64,000 nucleotides of DNA from Thermus thermamylovorans (GTDB taxonomy: Bacteria > Deinococcota > Deinococci > Deinococcales > Thermaceae): positions 119,969 to 183,968 of the forward strand of contig NZ_SIJL01000004.1 in NCBI RefSeq assembly GCF_004307015.1, given 5' to 3'. Within the stretch, counting starts at the first letter, position 1, and each line of letters starts with the position of its first letter. Positions 47,021 to 57,348 of this stretch are shown piece after piece. The translations under genes and the position numbers were made by a program. The notes under the pieces are model-generated. The model had not been told where the DNA came from. It did no database searches and was given only the letters and a program-made list of their open reading frames with translations.

Positions 47021-49075
47021 TCAGACCCTAGCCCAGAGGAGGCGCAGGCTGTTCAGGGTCACCAGGACCAGGGCCCCGTTGTCGGCCAGGACCGCGGCCC
47101 AAAGCCCGGAAAGCCCCAGGAGGGTGGTGAGGAGGAAAAGCCCTTTGAGGCCCACGGCCAAGGCGATGTTCCAGCGCACCGCGGCCAAGGCCAGGCGGCT
47201 CAGGCGCAAGGCCCGGGGCAAGGCGGCCAGGGAGAGGAGGCCCACGTCCGCTGCCCTCAGGGCCACCCCCGTGCCCTCGGCCACCGCCAGGCCCACCGTG
47301 GCCCGGGCCAGGGCGGGGGCGTCGTTGGCCCCGTCCCCCACCATGGCCACACCCCCACGCTGGGCCAGCGCCTCCACCAGCTGGAGCTTGTCCAGTGGGG
47401 AAAGCCCGGCCCGCACCTCCTCCTGGGAAAGCCCCAGGGCCTGGGCCAGGGGCAGGGCGGCCCCGGTCCGGTCCCCGGTGAGGAGGAGGGGCTTGAGCCC
47501 CAGGGCGCGGAGGGCCGCCAAGGCCTCCCTGGCCTCCGGCCTGGGCGCGTCCTGGAAGGCGAAGAGGGCCAAGGGTTCCCCCGAGCGCACCAGGAGGGTG
47601 AGGGTCATCCCCTCCTCCTCCAGGGCCCGGGCCTGGGTGCGGAGGGGTTCGGGAAGGGCCACCGCCTCGGGGCGCACGAGCCCCACCTCCTCCCCCGCCA
47701 CCCGGGCGAAGCTCCCCAGGCCGGGCTCGCTCCGGTGCCCCTCCGCCTCGAGGCCCCCGGGGCCCTCCGCCTCCCTAAGGGCCCGGGCCAGGGGGTGGGC
47801 GGAGCCCTGGGCCACCGCCTTGGCCAGGGCCAGGGCCTCCCCGCCGCCCACCCGCCAGGGCATCACCCGCGCCAGGCGGGGACGGCCCAGGGTGAGGGTG
47901 CCGGTCTTGTCCAGGGCCAGGTGCCGCACCCCGGCCAGGCGCTCCAGGGCGGCCCCGCCCTTGAAGAGCACCCCCGCCCGCGCCCCCCGGGCCACCCCGG
48001 CGGCGATGGCCGCGGGCACGGAGACCACCAGGGCGCAGGGGCAGGCGATGAGGAGGAGGGCCAGGGCCTTGTAGAGGTGCTCCAGGAAGTCCCCCCGGAA
48101 AAGGGGCAGGGCGAGGGCCACGAAGGCCGCCAGGGCCAGGACCGCCGGGGTGTAGCGGCGGCTGAAGGCGTCCATCACCCGCTCGGCCCGGCTCTTGCGC
48201 AGGAGAGCCTCCTCCGCCAGACGCTCCATCTCCGCCAAGAAGCCCTCCTTGGGGGGGCGCTCCACCCGGAGGACCAGGCTCCCCTCGGCCACCAGGCTCC
48301 CCCCGTAGACCCTATCCCCCATGCCCCTCGTCCCGGGCAAGGGCTCCCCGGTGAAGGCAGCTTCCTCCACCAGGGCCTCCCCCTCGAGGACCACCCCGTC
48401 CGCGGGCACCCGCTCCCCCGGGGGGACCCGGACCCGGTCCCCCGCCCGGAGGGCCTCCAGGGGCACCTCCTCTACCCCCCCGTCTCCCAGCCGGTAGGCC
48501 CGCCGGGGGAGGAGCTCCCCTAGGACCCTGAGACCCCGCCGGGCCTGGGCCACCGCGTAGGCCTCCAACACCTCCCCCACCAGGAAGAGGAAGACCACCA
48601 CCGCGGCCTCCGCCTGGGCCCCGATGGCCAGGGCCCCCAGGGTGGCCGCCGTCACCAGGGCCTGCATGCTGAAGGGGTTCTGCCGAAAACCGGCCGCGGC
48701 CCTGCGGGCCAGGGGATAGACCCCCACCAGGGCGGCCAGGGCGTAGCCCCACCCTGCCCAGGTCGGAAGGAGGAAGGAGGCCAAGAAGGCCAGGAGCAAA
48801 AGCCCCCCTGTGAGGAGGGCCCAGGGCCAGGGGCCGGGAAGCCCCCGGGCCTCCTCCCCGGCGGGCCTAAGGCGGTAGCCCAGGGAGGCGAGGGCCCGCT
48901 CCGCCTCCCGCTCCGCCCCCGGCACCTCCAGGTGCAGGTAGGCCTTGCCGCTTTGGAAGCTCACCTCGGCCCTAGCTACCCCCGGTACGGACCGCAAGGT
49001 CCCCTCCACCTTGCGGGCGCAGTCGGCGCAGTCCATGCCCTCCACCCGAAACACGCGTACCCTGGGGGCCTCCAC
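47021..49075 (-). CDS. Zn/Cd/Pb-transporting P1B-type ATPase
   Basis: 684 residues. N-terminal heavy-metal domain with GMDCADCARK, phosphorylation loop DKTGTLTLG, CPC metal path motif IACPCALVV, HP motif GSAHPLAR, and hinge GDGANDAPAL. The last helices read VGLKGLFLLTTLLGLSGLW and VLADNGALVLVTLNSL, with the Lys and Asp that mark the ZntA (Zn/Cd/Pb) class. The CopA-type Asn/Met/Ser residues are absent. Exports toxic divalent metals. GTG start six bases after the -10, controlled by the adjacent sensor. Confidence 0.93.
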   Translation of the reverse strand: MEAPRVRVFRVEGMDCADCARKVEGTLRSVPGVARAEVSFQSGKAYLHLEVPGAEREAERALASLGYRLRPAGEEARGLPGPWPWALLTGGLLLLAFLASFLLPTWAGWGYALAALVGVYPLARRAAAGFRQNPFSMQALVTAATLGALAIGAQAEAAVVVFLFLVGEVLEAYAVAQARRGLRVLGELLPRRAYRLGDGGVEEVPLEALRAGDRVRVPPGERVPADGVVLEGEALVEEAAFTGEPLPGTRGMGDRVYGGSLVAEGSLVLRVERPPKEGFLAEMERLAEEALLRKSRAERVMDAFSRRYTPAVLALAAFVALALPLFRGDFLEHLYKALALLLIACPCALVVSVPAAIAAGVARGARAGVLFKGGAALERLAGVRHLALDKTGTLTLGRPRLARVMPWRVGGGEALALAKAVAQGSAHPLARALREAEGPGGLEAEGHRSEPGLGSFARVAGEEVGLVRPEAVALPEPLRTQARALEEEGMTLTLLVRSGEPLALFAFQDAPRPEAREALAALRALGLKPLLLTGDRTGAALPLAQALGLSQEEVRAGLSPLDKLQLVEALAQRGGVAMVGDGANDAPALARATVGLAVAEGTGVALRAADVGLLSLAALPRALRLSRLALAAVRWNIALAVGLKGLFLLTTLLGLSGLWAAVLADNGALVLVTLNSLRLLWARV

Positions 49076-49081
49076 GCCCCC

Positions 49082-49110
49082 AGGGTAGCATCATTTGAAC
49101 ACTTAGTCAA
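49082..49110 (-). promoter_or_regulatory. Promoter and candidate SmtB/ArsR operator of the metal ATPase
   Basis: Minus strand TTGACT (49110-49105), 17-bp spacer, TACCCT (49087-49082), then six bases to GTG 49075. An imperfect inverted repeat TTGACTAAGTGTTCAA (49110-49095) covers the -35 and the start of the spacer, resembling operators of ArsR/SmtB repressors. The -35 overlaps the stop codon of the sensor gene. Confidence 0.65.
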
Positions 49111-49475
49111 GTTTTCTTTTCTTCCGCGTGCTCCAGGGCCCCCTCCAGGAGCTGGGCCACGTGGGCGTCCGCCAGACGGTAATAGACCTGCTTTCCCTCC
49201 CTCCGGAAGGCCACCAGCCTCGCCTGGCGCAGGAGCCTGAGCTGGTGGCTCACCGCGGAAACGGAAACCCCCACCAGGAGGGCCAGGTCGCACACGCAAA
49301 GCTCCCCCGCCGCCCTCAGGGCCAGAAGGAGGCGCATCCGGGTGGGGTCGGCCAGGGCCTTGAGGAGGAGGGAAGCCTCCTGGAGCACCGCTTCCCCGGG
49401 CAGGGCGGCGCGGGCCCTTTCCACCCGCTCGGGGTGGATCTCGTAGACTCCGCAAACCGCCCGGCTCACCTGCAT
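49107..49475 (-). CDS. ArsR/SmtB-family metal-sensing repressor
   Basis: 122 residues, winged helix with recognition region VSVSAVSHQLRLLRQARLV. Two metal sites are visible. The alpha-3 thiolate motif ELCVCDLA is as in ArsR/CadC. The alpha-5 set D-x-H...H-x-x-E in ADAHVAQLLEGALEHAEE has exactly the SmtB spacing. Metal binding should release the promoter of the P-type ATPase downstream. ATG 49475 follows GAGAGG, 41 bp after pdxS. Confidence 0.9.
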   Translation of the reverse strand: MQVSRAVCGVYEIHPERVERARAALPGEAVLQEASLLLKALADPTRMRLLLALRAAGELCVCDLALLVGVSVSAVSHQLRLLRQARLVAFRREGKQVYYRLADAHVAQLLEGALEHAEEKKT

Positions 49476-49484
49476 CCTCTCGGG

Positions 49485-49512
49485 ACCCCCAGGCGGGCCT
49501 GGGCCCGCCCTG
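49485..49512 (-). terminator. GC hairpin between pdxS and the metal sensor gene
   Basis: Inverted repeat CCCAGGCGGGC / GCCCGCCCTGGG with one unpaired C, immediately after the pdxS stop. No T run follows on the minus strand, so it may be a partial terminator or an mRNA end stabiliser. Confidence 0.35.
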
Positions 49513-49516
49513 GGCC

Positions 49517-50398
49517 CTACCAGCCCCGCTTGGCCAGCCGCTCCTCTTCCCGAAGCTCTTCCAGGTTGATCCCCACCATGGGCTCGCCCAGGTCCTCGCT
49601 GACCTCGGCCAGCACCTCGGGGTCGTTGTAGTGGGTCACCGCCCGGACGATGGCCCGGGCCCGCCGCTTGGGATCCCCGGACTTGAAGATGCCGCTTCCC
49701 ACGAAGACCCCGTCCATGCCCAGGTGCATCATGAGGGCGGCGTCCGCGGGGGTGGCGATGCCCCCGGCGGCGAAGTTGACCACCGGCAGCCGCCCATGCT
49801 GGTGAACCCAGCGCACGAGTTCCAAAGGCGCCCCGATCTCCTTGGCGTAGGCCATGAGCTCATCCTCCCTGAGGGACTGCACCTGGCGGATCCCCTTCCA
49901 CACGGCGCGGGCGTGGCGCACCGCCTCCACCACGTTGCCCGTACCCGCCTCCCCCTTGGTGCGGATCATGGCCGCCCCCTCGGCGATGCGCCTCAGGGCC
50001 TCCCCCAGGTCCCGGGCCCCGCAGACGAAGGGCACCCGGAACTTCCACTTGTCGATGTGGTGCTCCTCGTCGGCGGGGGTGAGCACCTCGGACTCGTCGA
50101 TGAAGTCCACCCCAAGGGCCTCGAGGATCATGGCCTCCGCGAAGTGGCCGATCCGGACCTTGGCCATCACCGGGATGGACACCGCGGCCATGATCTCCTT
50201 GATGACCTTGGGGTCGGACATGCGGGCCACCCCGCCCTGGGCGCGGATATCGGCGGGCACCCTCTCCAGGGCCATCACCGCCACCGCCCCCGCCTCTTCG
50301 GCGATGGCCGCCTGCTCCGGGGTGGTCACATCCATGATCACCCCGCCCTTGAACATCTCGGCAAAGCCCGTCTTGATCTGGAAGGTGCCCTTCTCCAT
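49517..50398 (-). CDS. pdxS: Pyridoxal 5'-phosphate synthase subunit PdxS
   Basis: 293 residues from ATG 50398 ([15 protein letters not shown]), after GGAGGGCGGG. TIM barrel that condenses ribose 5-phosphate, glyceraldehyde 3-phosphate and ammonia to PLP. Schiff-base lysines in [16 protein letters not shown] and [16 protein letters not shown] segments; C-terminal [12 protein letters not shown]. Upstream ATG 50410 is possible but gives an extra MEGG. Partner pdxT lies 2.6 kb downstream. Confidence 0.97.
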   Translation of the reverse strand: MEKGTFQIKTGFAEMFKGGVIMDVTTPEQAAIAEEAGAVAVMALERVPADIRAQGGVARMSDPKVIKEIMAAVSIPVMAKVRIGHFAEAMILEALGVDFIDESEVLTPADEEHHIDKWKFRVPFVCGARDLGEALRRIAEGAAMIRTKGEAGTGNVVEAVRHARAVWKGIRQVQSLREDELMAYAKEIGAPLELVRWVHQHGRLPVVNFAAGGIATPADAALMMHLGMDGVFVGSGIFKSGDPKRRARAIVRAVTHYNDPEVLAEVSEDLGEPMVGINLEELREEERLAKRGW

Positions 50399-50465
50399 CC
50401 CGCCCTCCATCCTCCAGCTTAGCGCCCCCCCGGTCAAGGGGCGGGGCCAACAAAGGGGATGGGGC

Positions 50466-51641
50466 TCAGGGCAGGTAGCTCAAGGGGTTCCGGGGCACCC
50501 CGTTCACCCGCACCTCGAAGTGGAGGTGGGGGCCGGTGGACCACCCGGTGGAGCCCACGTGGCCAATCACCTGGCCTGCCTCCACCCACTGCCCGGGGCG
50601 CACGGCGATGCGGGACATGTGGGCATAGAGGGTTTCCTTTCCCCCCCCATGGTCCAGGACCACGTGGAACCCGTAGCCCACGGCGCTCCAGCCCGCCACC
50701 CGCACCTGCCCCGCCTTGGCCGCCAGAATGGGGGTGCCCTGCGGGGCGGCCAGGTCGATCCCCGTGTGATAGCGCTGGAAAACCCCCCGCTGGCCGTAAT
50801 AGGTGGTGATGCGGAAGCCCCCCGCCAGGGGCCAGCGCATCCCCCCCTCCTGGTAGCTCACGGGACGGGCCTGGGCCTGCCGGGCCCGCTGCTGGGCCAG
50901 GGCCTGCTGCCGCCGCCGCTCTTCCGCCAGCCGCCTGAGCTCCTCCTGGCGGCGGCGCTCGGCTTCCAGGCGGGCCCGGCGCTCCTCCTCCTGCTTGGCC
51001 AAAAGCCGCTCGTAGGTGGTCCGGGCCTGGATGCCGGGGAGGAGGACCAGATCCCCCGGCCGGAGCTCGGCCGGGTTGTCGATGCCGTTGGCCCGGGCCA
51101 CCTGGACAGGGGGGAGGCCGAAGCGCTGGGCAAGGTCCAGGAGGGTTTCCCCCTCGGGCAGGGCCACCAGAAGCCCCCGCACCTCCCGGGGGATGTAGAG
51201 GACGCTCCCCGCCACCAGCCGGTCAAGGCTTTCCAGGGTGGGGTTGGCGGAGACCAGCTCCAAAGGGGTGAGGCCGAAGCGGGCCGCCACCCCGGCCAGG
51301 GTGTCCCCCGGCTGCACCCGGTAGGCCTCCACCCCTGGGGGGACCCGGGGGGGGCGCTCCCCTTGGTCCACCAGGGGGATGCGGAGGGGCTGGCCCACCT
51401 GCAGGCGGTGGTCCTTCAGGCCGCTGGACCACATGATGTGCTGCGCCTCCACCCCGTAGCGGGCGGCGATCCCGGCCAGGGTGTCCCCCGGGCGCACCCG
51501 GTAGAGCACCCAGCCCTTCCTGGGGGCTTGGCCCACCTCCACCGTGGCCTCGGGAAGGGGCAGGAGGCTGAGGAGGGGAAGCTGGGCCCAGGCGAGGGCG
51601 GAAAACGGCAGGCAGCATACGATCCCCAAAATTCCCCGCAA
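50466..51641 (-). CDS. Exported LysM/M23 peptidoglycan peptidase
   Basis: 391 residues. The start is TTG 51641, seven bases after TTTTGGAGGTGAGCG. Signal peptide [20 protein letters not shown]. LysM repeats at about 48-90, 105-150 and 157-200 ([47 protein letters not shown]). A 50-residue Arg/Glu/Gln coiled coil follows, then a C-terminal M23 domain with [10 protein letters not shown] and HLHFEV zinc ligands and catalytic residues. Cuts or helps remodel cell-wall cross-links. Confidence 0.93.
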   Translation of the reverse strand: MRGILGIVCCLPFSALAWAQLPLLSLLPLPEATVEVGQAPRKGWVLYRVRPGDTLAGIAARYGVEAQHIMWSSGLKDHRLQVGQPLRIPLVDQGERPPRVPPGVEAYRVQPGDTLAGVAARFGLTPLELVSANPTLESLDRLVAGSVLYIPREVRGLLVALPEGETLLDLAQRFGLPPVQVARANGIDNPAELRPGDLVLLPGIQARTTYERLLAKQEEERRARLEAERRRQEELRRLAEERRRQQALAQQRARQAQARPVSYQEGGMRWPLAGGFRITTYYGQRGVFQRYHTGIDLAAPQGTPILAAKAGQVRVAGWSAVGYGFHVVLDHGGGKETLYAHMSRIAVRPGQWVEAGQVIGHVGSTGWSTGPHLHFEVRVNGVPRNPLSYLP

Positions 51642-51681
51642 CGCTCACCTCCAAAAGGGTACCGCCAAAACCTCTCGGGGG

Positions 51682-51687
51682 ATTATA
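51682..51687 (-). promoter_or_regulatory. -10 element for the LysM/M23 gene
   Basis: Minus-strand TATAAT; TTGCCC lies 19 bp upstream as a weak -35. Start near 51676 gives a leader of about 35 nt with the ribosome site. Confidence 0.5.
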
Positions 51688-51763
51688 CCAGCCCTAGGCC
51701 CCAAGGGGGCAAGGGGCAAAGGCCCTGGGCAGCACCCCAGGGTGCCGCCCTCCCCCGCGCTCC

Positions 51764-53044
51764 CTAGCGGGCCGCCAGGGAGGCCAGGAACTCCCGGTTG
51801 CTCTTGGTGCGCCCCAGGCGGGCCAGGAGCATCTCCATGGCCTCCGCCGGATCCATATCCGCGAGCACCTTGCGGAGGAGCCACATCTTGTGCACCACCT
51901 CCTCCCCCAGGAGGAGCTCTTCCCGCCGGGTACCCGACTTGAGGATGTCGATGGCGGGGAAGATGCGCCTTTCCTCCAGGCGGCGGGAGAGGTGGAGCTC
52001 CATGTTGCCCGTGCCCTTGAACTCCTCGAAGATCACGTCGTCCATGCGGCTTCCCGTCTCCACCAAGGCGGTGGCCAGGATGGTGAGGCTGCCCCCACCC
52101 CTGATGTTCCTGGCCGCCCCCAGGAAGCGCTTGGGGAAGTAGAGGGCCGCGGAGTCCAGGCCGCCCGAGAGGGTGCGCCCCGTGGGCGGGGTCACCAGGT
52201 TGTTGGCCCGGGCCAGGCGGGTGATGGAGTCCAGGAGGATCATCACGTGCCCCCCTTCCTCCACGATGCGCTTGGCCCGTTCATGGACGAACTCCGCCAC
52301 GCGGATGTGGTTCTGGGGAGGCTCGTCGAAGGTGCTGGCGATGACCTCGGCCCCCCCCACGCTTTCCCGGAAGTCCGTGACCTCCTCGGGGCGCTCGTCG
52401 ATGAGGAGGACGATGACCTTGATGTCGGGCTCGTTCTTGAGGACGGCGTTGGCGATCTTCTTGAGGAGGGTGGTCTTCCCCGCCTTGGGCGGGGCCACGA
52501 TGAGCCCCCGCTGCCCCCGGCCGATGGGGGCCAGGAGGTCGATGACCCGGGTGGAGAGCTCGTCGGGGGTGGTCTCCAGCTTGATCTGCCGGTCGGGGAA
52601 CTGGGGGATGAGCTCGTCGAAGCGGGGGCGGTTCTTGGCGGCCTCGGGATCCAGATCGTTCACCGCCTCCACCTTGAGGAGGGTGCCGTAGCGCTCGTTC
52701 TCCCGGGGAGGCCGCACCCGGCCCACCAGGTAGTCCCCGCTCCTCAGGGCGTACTGGCGGATGACGCCGGCGGATACGATGGCCACCCGGCTCTCCAGGT
52801 TGTAGAGGTTTTCCGTGAGGAAGCCGTAGCCGTCCGGGCTGATCTCCAGGTAGCCCTTGACCAGCTGCAGGCCCTCCCCCTGGGTCTGCCGCTCCAGGAG
52901 GGCCATGATGAGCTGGTCCTTCTTCATGCGCTTGTAGTTCTCGATCCCCGCCTCCTGGGCCAGGAGGTGGAGCTCAGGCAGGATCTTGGCCGAGAGCTCC
53001 TGGTAGGAAAGAGGGGCCTCCGGGGTTTCTGCTCTTCTCCTCAT
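51764..53044 (-). CDS. rho: Transcription termination factor Rho
   Basis: 426 residues from ATG 53044, which overlaps the transaldolase stop (ATGA). N-terminal helical domain and RNA-binding OB fold ([17 protein letters not shown]), Walker [15 protein letters not shown], Walker [16 protein letters not shown]-loop region [16 protein letters not shown]. Hexameric RNA helicase that ends transcription. An ORF start six codons upstream lies inside the previous gene. Confidence 0.97.
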   Translation of the reverse strand: MRRRAETPEAPLSYQELSAKILPELHLLAQEAGIENYKRMKKDQLIMALLERQTQGEGLQLVKGYLEISPDGYGFLTENLYNLESRVAIVSAGVIRQYALRSGDYLVGRVRPPRENERYGTLLKVEAVNDLDPEAAKNRPRFDELIPQFPDRQIKLETTPDELSTRVIDLLAPIGRGQRGLIVAPPKAGKTTLLKKIANAVLKNEPDIKVIVLLIDERPEEVTDFRESVGGAEVIASTFDEPPQNHIRVAEFVHERAKRIVEEGGHVMILLDSITRLARANNLVTPPTGRTLSGGLDSAALYFPKRFLGAARNIRGGGSLTILATALVETGSRMDDVIFEEFKGTGNMELHLSRRLEERRIFPAIDILKSGTRREELLLGEEVVHKMWLLRKVLADMDPAEAMEMLLARLGRTKSNREFLASLAAR

Positions 53045-53712
53045 GGCCTGACCCTCTCCCAATCCGCCAGAAAGCGCGCGAGGCCGATGTCCGTCAGGGG
53101 ATGCTTGAGCAGCTGCTTGAAGACCGCGTGGGGCAGGGTGGCGATATCCGCCCCCAGAAGGGCCGCCTCGGTGACGTGGCGGGGGTGGCGGATGGAGGCG
53201 GCGATGACCTTGGCGGAGAGGTCCTGTACCTGGATCATCTCCACGATCTCCCGCAGAACCTCCCCCCCGTCCCAGGAGATGTCGTCCACCCGGCCCAGGA
53301 AGGGGGAAAGGTAGGCCGCCCCGGCCCGGGCCGCCAGGAGGGCCTGGTTGGCGGAGAAGACGAGGGTCATGTTGACCCTCACGCCTTCAGCGGTGAGGCG
53401 CTTGCAGGCCTTGAGGCCCTCCTCGGTGGTGGGAAGCTTGACCACGATCTGGGGGTGGATGGCGGCGAGCCGCCTCCCCTCCGCCACCATCCCCTCGGCG
53501 TCTAGGGCCGTGACCTCGGCGGAGACGGGTCCCTCCACCGCCTCGCAGATGGCCCGCAGGTGGGCCTCGAGACCCTCCCGGCTTAGCTGCCCCCCCCGGG
53601 CGGCGAACTCCTTGGCCACCAGGGTGGGGTTGGTGGTGACCCCCGAGAGCACCCCCCAGGCGGCGATCTCCCGTATCTCCTCCAGGTTGGCGGTGTCCAG
53701 GTACAGCTCCAT
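53041..53712 (-). CDS. tal: Transaldolase (TalC/Fsa family)
   Basis: 223 residues, the short transaldolase family. [20 protein letters not shown] start, [12 protein letters not shown], Schiff-base Lys in [42 protein letters not shown]. Works in the non-oxidative pentose phosphate route, linking to ribose 5-phosphate used by PdxS. A fructose-6-phosphate aldolase activity is possible in this family. Shine-Dalgarno AAAGGAG. Confidence 0.92.
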   Translation of the reverse strand: MELYLDTANLEEIREIAAWGVLSGVTTNPTLVAKEFAARGGQLSREGLEAHLRAICEAVEGPVSAEVTALDAEGMVAEGRRLAAIHPQIVVKLPTTEEGLKACKRLTAEGVRVNMTLVFSANQALLAARAGAAYLSPFLGRVDDISWDGGEVLREIVEMIQVQDLSAKVIAASIRHPRHVTEAALLGADIATLPHAVFKQLLKHPLTDIGLARFLADWERVRP

Positions 53713-53750
53713 GCGCGCTCCTTTTGCGGGATGAGAACCGGCTTAGCCTG

Positions 53751-53781
53751 AGTCTAGCAGACCCCATCGGGGCGTTGTCAA
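53751..53781 (-). promoter_or_regulatory. Promoter of tal-rho
   Basis: Minus strand TTGACA (53781-53776), 19-bp spacer, TAGACT (53756-53751), leader about 30-35 nt. The -35 occupies the same base pairs as the -35 of the divergent ileS promoter. Confidence 0.55.
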
Positions 53782-53803
53782 GCTGGGTGGGGGCTGCTAG
53801 CAT
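53775..53803 (+). promoter_or_regulatory. Promoter of ileS
   Basis: Plus strand TTGTCA (53775-53780), 17-bp spacer, TAGCAT (53798-53803). Start near 53810, giving a leader of about 305 nt that contains the T-box. Confidence 0.6.
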
Positions 53804-53834
53804 GGGCTTAGCCGCCAACGGGGGATTTTACCCC

Positions 53835-54105
53835 AGGGGGCATGAGCTGTAAAGGCGTGGATGGGGAGAGTACCCCTTTCCAATAGCCCCAAGCGAGCCG
53901 GGGAGGGTGGAAGCCCGGCGGTGAGGAAAGGCGGGAAGATCACCCCGGAGCCGCGGGAGGAAAAGGGCCGGTCCCTGAGTAATGCCCGCCGGGTGCGCCC
54001 GTCATAGCGCAAACGAGGGCCTGGAAGCCTCTTCCAGGAAGCGCGGTGGTACCGCGGAAGCCGTTGGCGCTTTCGTCCGCGCCCCAAGGGCGCGGGCGTT
54101 TCTTT
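53835..54105 (+). ncRNA. T-box riboswitch (tRNA-Ile) controlling ileS
   Basis: Stem I start with GATGGGGAGAGTACCCC (about 53860), a candidate specifier ATC at 53939-53941 followed by A, and the T-box core GCGGTGGTACCGCGG (54043-54057). The TGGT in the core pairs with the ACCA end of tRNA-Ile. Then comes a terminator stem CGTCCGCGCCC / GGGCGCGGGCG (54074-54098) and TTTCTTT. Uncharged tRNA-Ile should stabilise the antiterminator and let ileS be transcribed. Confidence 0.88.
54074..54105 (+). terminator. T-box-controlled terminator before ileS
   Basis: 11-bp stem with one T-G pair, CAA loop, followed by TTTCTTT (54099-54105). The 5' arm is close to the T-box core, as needed for mutually exclusive folding. 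The ileS ribosome site GGGAGGAG lies just after it. Confidence 0.8.
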
Positions 54106-54117
54106 AGGGAGGAGCGT

Positions 54118-57100
54118 ATGTTCAAGGAGGTCGGTGAACCCCACTTTCCCAGGCTGGAAGAGGAGGTGCTGGCGTTTTGGAAGCGGGAAAGGATCTTTGA
54201 AAAAAGCGTGGAAAACCGCAAAGGGAGGCCCCGCTACACCGTCTACGAAGGCCCCCCCACCGCCAACGGCCTCCCCCACGTGGGCCACGCCCAGGCCCGG
54301 AGCTACAAGGACCTCTTCCCCCGCTACAAGGCCATGCGGGGCTACTACGTGCCCCGCCGCGCCGGCTGGGACACCCACGGCCTGCCGGTGGAGCTGGAGG
54401 TGGAGAAGAAGCTCGGGCTAAAGAGCAAACGGGAGATCGAGGCCTACGGCATCGAGCGCTTCAACCAAGCCTGCCGGGAGTCGGTCTTCACCTATGAACG
54501 GGAGTGGGAGGCCTTCACCGAACGCCTGGGGTACTGGGTGGACCTCAAGGACGCCTACGCCACCCTGGACCCCAGCTATGTGGAAAGCATCTGGTGGAGC
54601 CTGAAGAACCTCTTCGACCGGGGCCTCCTCTACCGGGACCACAAGGTGGTGCCCTACTGCCCCCGGTGCGGCACGCCCCTTTCCTCCCACGAGCTCTCCC
54701 TGGGCTACAAGGAGATCACCGACCCCTCGGTCTACGTGCGCCTTCCCCTTAAGGAACCGGGAAGGCTGGGCCTTTCCAGGGCCAGCCTCCTCATCTGGAC
54801 CACCACCCCCTGGACCCTACCCGGGAACGTGGCCGCGGCGGTGCACCCGGAGTTCACCTACGCCGCCTTCCAGGTGGAAGGGGAAGCGCTCATCTTGGAG
54901 GAAAACCTGGGGAAAAAGCTCCTGGGCGAGGAAACCCCCATCCTCAAGACCTTTTCAGGGAAAGAGCTGGAGGGCCTCCCCTACGAGCCGCCCTATCCCC
55001 AAGGGGTGGAACGGGGCTACTTCGTGGTCCTGGCGGAGTACGTGAGCCGGGAGGACGGCACGGGCATCGTCCACCAGGCCCCCGCCTTCGGGGCGGAGGA
55101 CCTGGAAACGGGAAGGCGTTACGGCCTCCCCCTCCTCAAGACGGTGGACGAGGAGGGGAGGCTCCTGGTGGCGCCTTTTGAGGGCCTCCCCTTCCGCGAG
55201 GCCAACCGGGCTATCCTGAAAGACCTCCGCTCCCGGGGGCTTCTTTTCAAGGAGGAAAGCTACCTCCACAGCTACCCCCACTGCTGGCGCTGCTCCACCC
55301 CCCTCATGTACTACGCCACGGAAACCTGGTTCATCCGTAATACCCTCTTCAAAGAGGAGCTCATCCGCAAAAACCAGGAGATCCACTGGGTGCCGCCCCA
55401 CATCCAGGAGGGCCGCTACGGGGAGTGGCTAAGGAACCTGGTGGACTGGGCTCTAAGCCGCAACCGTTACTGGGGCACGCCCCTTCCCATCTGGGTCTGC
55501 GGCTCTTGCGGGGAGGAAGAGGCCATCGGCAGCTTCCAGGAGTTGAAGGCAAGAGCCATTCAACCCCTTCCTGAGCCCTTTGATCCCCATCGTCCCTACG
55601 TGGACGGGGTGGAACTCCGGTGCACCTGCGGGGGCACCATGCGGCGGGTGCCCTACGTGATCGACGTCTGGTACGACTCCGGGGCCATGCCCTTTGCTTC
55701 CTTGCATTACCCTTTTGAAAACGAGGAGGAGTTCAAGGAAGCCTTCCCCGCGGACTTCATTGCGGAAGGCATTGACCAGACCCGGGGCTGGTTCAACTCC
55801 CTGCACCAGCTTGGGGTGATGCTCTTCGGCTCCATCGCCTTCAAAAACGTCATCTGTCACGGCCTCATCCTGGACGAAAAGGGCCAGAAGATGAGCAAGT
55901 CCAAGGGAAACGTGGTGGACCCCTGGGACATCCTCCGGGAGTTTGGGGCGGATGCTCTAAGGTGGTACATCTACATCTCTGCCCCCCCGGAGGCCGACCG
56001 CCGCTTCGGACCCAGTCTGGTGCGGGAAGCGGTGCGGGACCACTTCCTCACCCTCTGGAACGTGTACAGCTTCTTCGTCACCTACGCCAACCTGGACCGG
56101 CCGGACCTTAGGAACCCGCCCCCTCCGGAGAAGCGCTCCGAGCTGGACCGCTGGCTTTTGGCCCGGATGCAGGACCTGATCGGGAGGGTGACGGAGGCCC
56201 TCGAGGCCTACGACCCCACGCAAAGCAGCCGGGCCCTGCGGGACTTTGTGGTGGAGGACCTCTCCCAGTGGTACGTGCGCCGGGGAAGGCGGCGCTACTG
56301 GAAGAACGAGGACCCCTTGGACCGGGAGGCGGCTTATGCCACCCTGTACGAGGCCCTGGTCCTCATCGCCAAGCTCTCCGCCCCCTTCACCCCCTTCCTG
56401 GCGGAGGTGCTCTGGCAGAACCTGGTGCGCTCGGTCTTCCCGGAAGCCCCCCTCTCCGTGCACCTCGCCGACTGGCCGGAGGTGGATCCCCACCTGGTGG
56501 ACGAGGAGCTGGTGGCCAAGATGCGCGCCGTGCTCAAGGTGGTGGACCTGGCCCGCTCCGCGCGGGCCAAAAGCGGGGTTAAGACCCGCACCCCTCTTCC
56601 CCTTCTCCTCCTCACCGCACCCAGCGCCCTGGAGCGGGAGGGGCTGAGGCACTTCGCCCCCGAGATCGCCGAGGAGCTAAATGTGAAGGAGGTGCGGGTT
56701 TTGGAGCCCGGGGAAGAGATCCTCTCCTACCGGGTGCTCCCCAACCTGAAGCTCCTAGGGAAGAAGTACGGCAAGCGGGTGCCCGCCCTCCGCGAGGCCC
56801 TGGAAAGGGAGGCCTCGAGGGTGGCCAGGTCGGCCCTGAAGGGGGAGCCCGTGGCTCTAGAGGTGGAAGGGGAAACCCTGGTCCTCGCCCCGGAGGAGGT
56901 GCTCCTCGAGGCCCAGGCCCCCGAGGGCTACCTGGCCCTGGAGAAGGACGGGTACGTGGCCGCCCTGGAGGTGCGGGTCACGGAGGAGCTAAGGCTTGAG
57001 GGCCTGGCCCGGGACCTGATCCGCCATCTGCAGCAGACCCGCAAGGAGATGGGCCTCAAGGTTTCCGACCGCATCCGGGTGGGCTACGAGGCGGAAGGGG

Positions 57101-57249
57101 CCTACCGCGAGGCCCTCGCCCGCCATGGGGCCTGGATCGCGGGGGAGGTCCTGGCCCTGGAGTTCGGGGAAGGCCTCTTCCCCGGCCACGAGACCCGCCT
57201 CGAGGACGAGGAGGGGCGGGTGCGCTTCAGCGTGGCGAGGCTGGGATAG
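54118..57249 (+). CDS. ileS: Isoleucyl-tRNA synthetase
   Basis: 1043 residues from ATG 54118 ([16 protein letters not shown]), after GGGAGGAGCGT. Class I signatures: [13 protein letters not shown] (HIGH variant HVGH) and [16 protein letters not shown]1 editing domain between them, with [12 protein letters not shown]-terminal part without the bacterial zinc finger of E. coli type, resembling the eukaryote-like IleRS clade. Frame upstream is T-box RNA, not protein. Confidence 0.97.
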   Translation: MFKEVGEPHFPRLEEEVLAFWKRERIFEKSVENRKGRPRYTVYEGPPTANGLPHVGHAQARSYKDLFPRYKAMRGYYVPRRAGWDTHGLPVELEVEKKLGLKSKREIEAYGIERFNQACRESVFTYEREWEAFTERLGYWVDLKDAYATLDPSYVESIWWSLKNLFDRGLLYRDHKVVPYCPRCGTPLSSHELSLGYKEITDPSVYVRLPLKEPGRLGLSRASLLIWTTTPWTLPGNVAAAVHPEFTYAAFQVEGEALILEENLGKKLLGEETPILKTFSGKELEGLPYEPPYPQGVERGYFVVLAEYVSREDGTGIVHQAPAFGAEDLETGRRYGLPLLKTVDEEGRLLVAPFEGLPFREANRAILKDLRSRGLLFKEESYLHSYPHCWRCSTPLMYYATETWFIRNTLFKEELIRKNQEIHWVPPHIQEGRYGEWLRNLVDWALSRNRYWGTPLPIWVCGSCGEEEAIGSFQELKARAIQPLPEPFDPHRPYVDGVELRCTCGGTMRRVPYVIDVWYDSGAMPFASLHYPFENEEEFKEAFPADFIAEGIDQTRGWFNSLHQLGVMLFGSIAFKNVICHGLILDEKGQKMSKSKGNVVDPWDILREFGADALRWYIYISAPPEADRRFGPSLVREAVRDHFLTLWNVYSFFVTYANLDRPDLRNPPPPEKRSELDRWLLARMQDLIGRVTEALEAYDPTQSSRALRDFVVEDLSQWYVRRGRRRYWKNEDPLDREAAYATLYEALVLIAKLSAPFTPFLAEVLWQNLVRSVFPEAPLSVHLADWPEVDPHLVDEELVAKMRAVLKVVDLARSARAKSGVKTRTPLPLLLLTAPSALEREGLRHFAPEIAEELNVKEVRVLEPGEEILSYRVLPNLKLLGKKYGKRVPALREALEREASRVARSALKGEPVALEVEGETLVLAPEEVLLEAQAPEGYLALEKDGYVAALEVRVTEELRLEGLARDLIRHLQQTRKEMGLKVSDRIRVGYEAEGAYREALARHGAWIAGEVLALEFGEGLFPGHETRLEDEEGRVRFSVARLG

Positions 57250-57348
57250 CCGCACGACAAAGGCCGCGGGGAGGGCCCTCGGCCTCGAGGCCTACCTGCG
57301 GGAAGAAGGCAGGTCCGGGCGTGAACCCAGAAGAGGGTTAGCGGGTGG

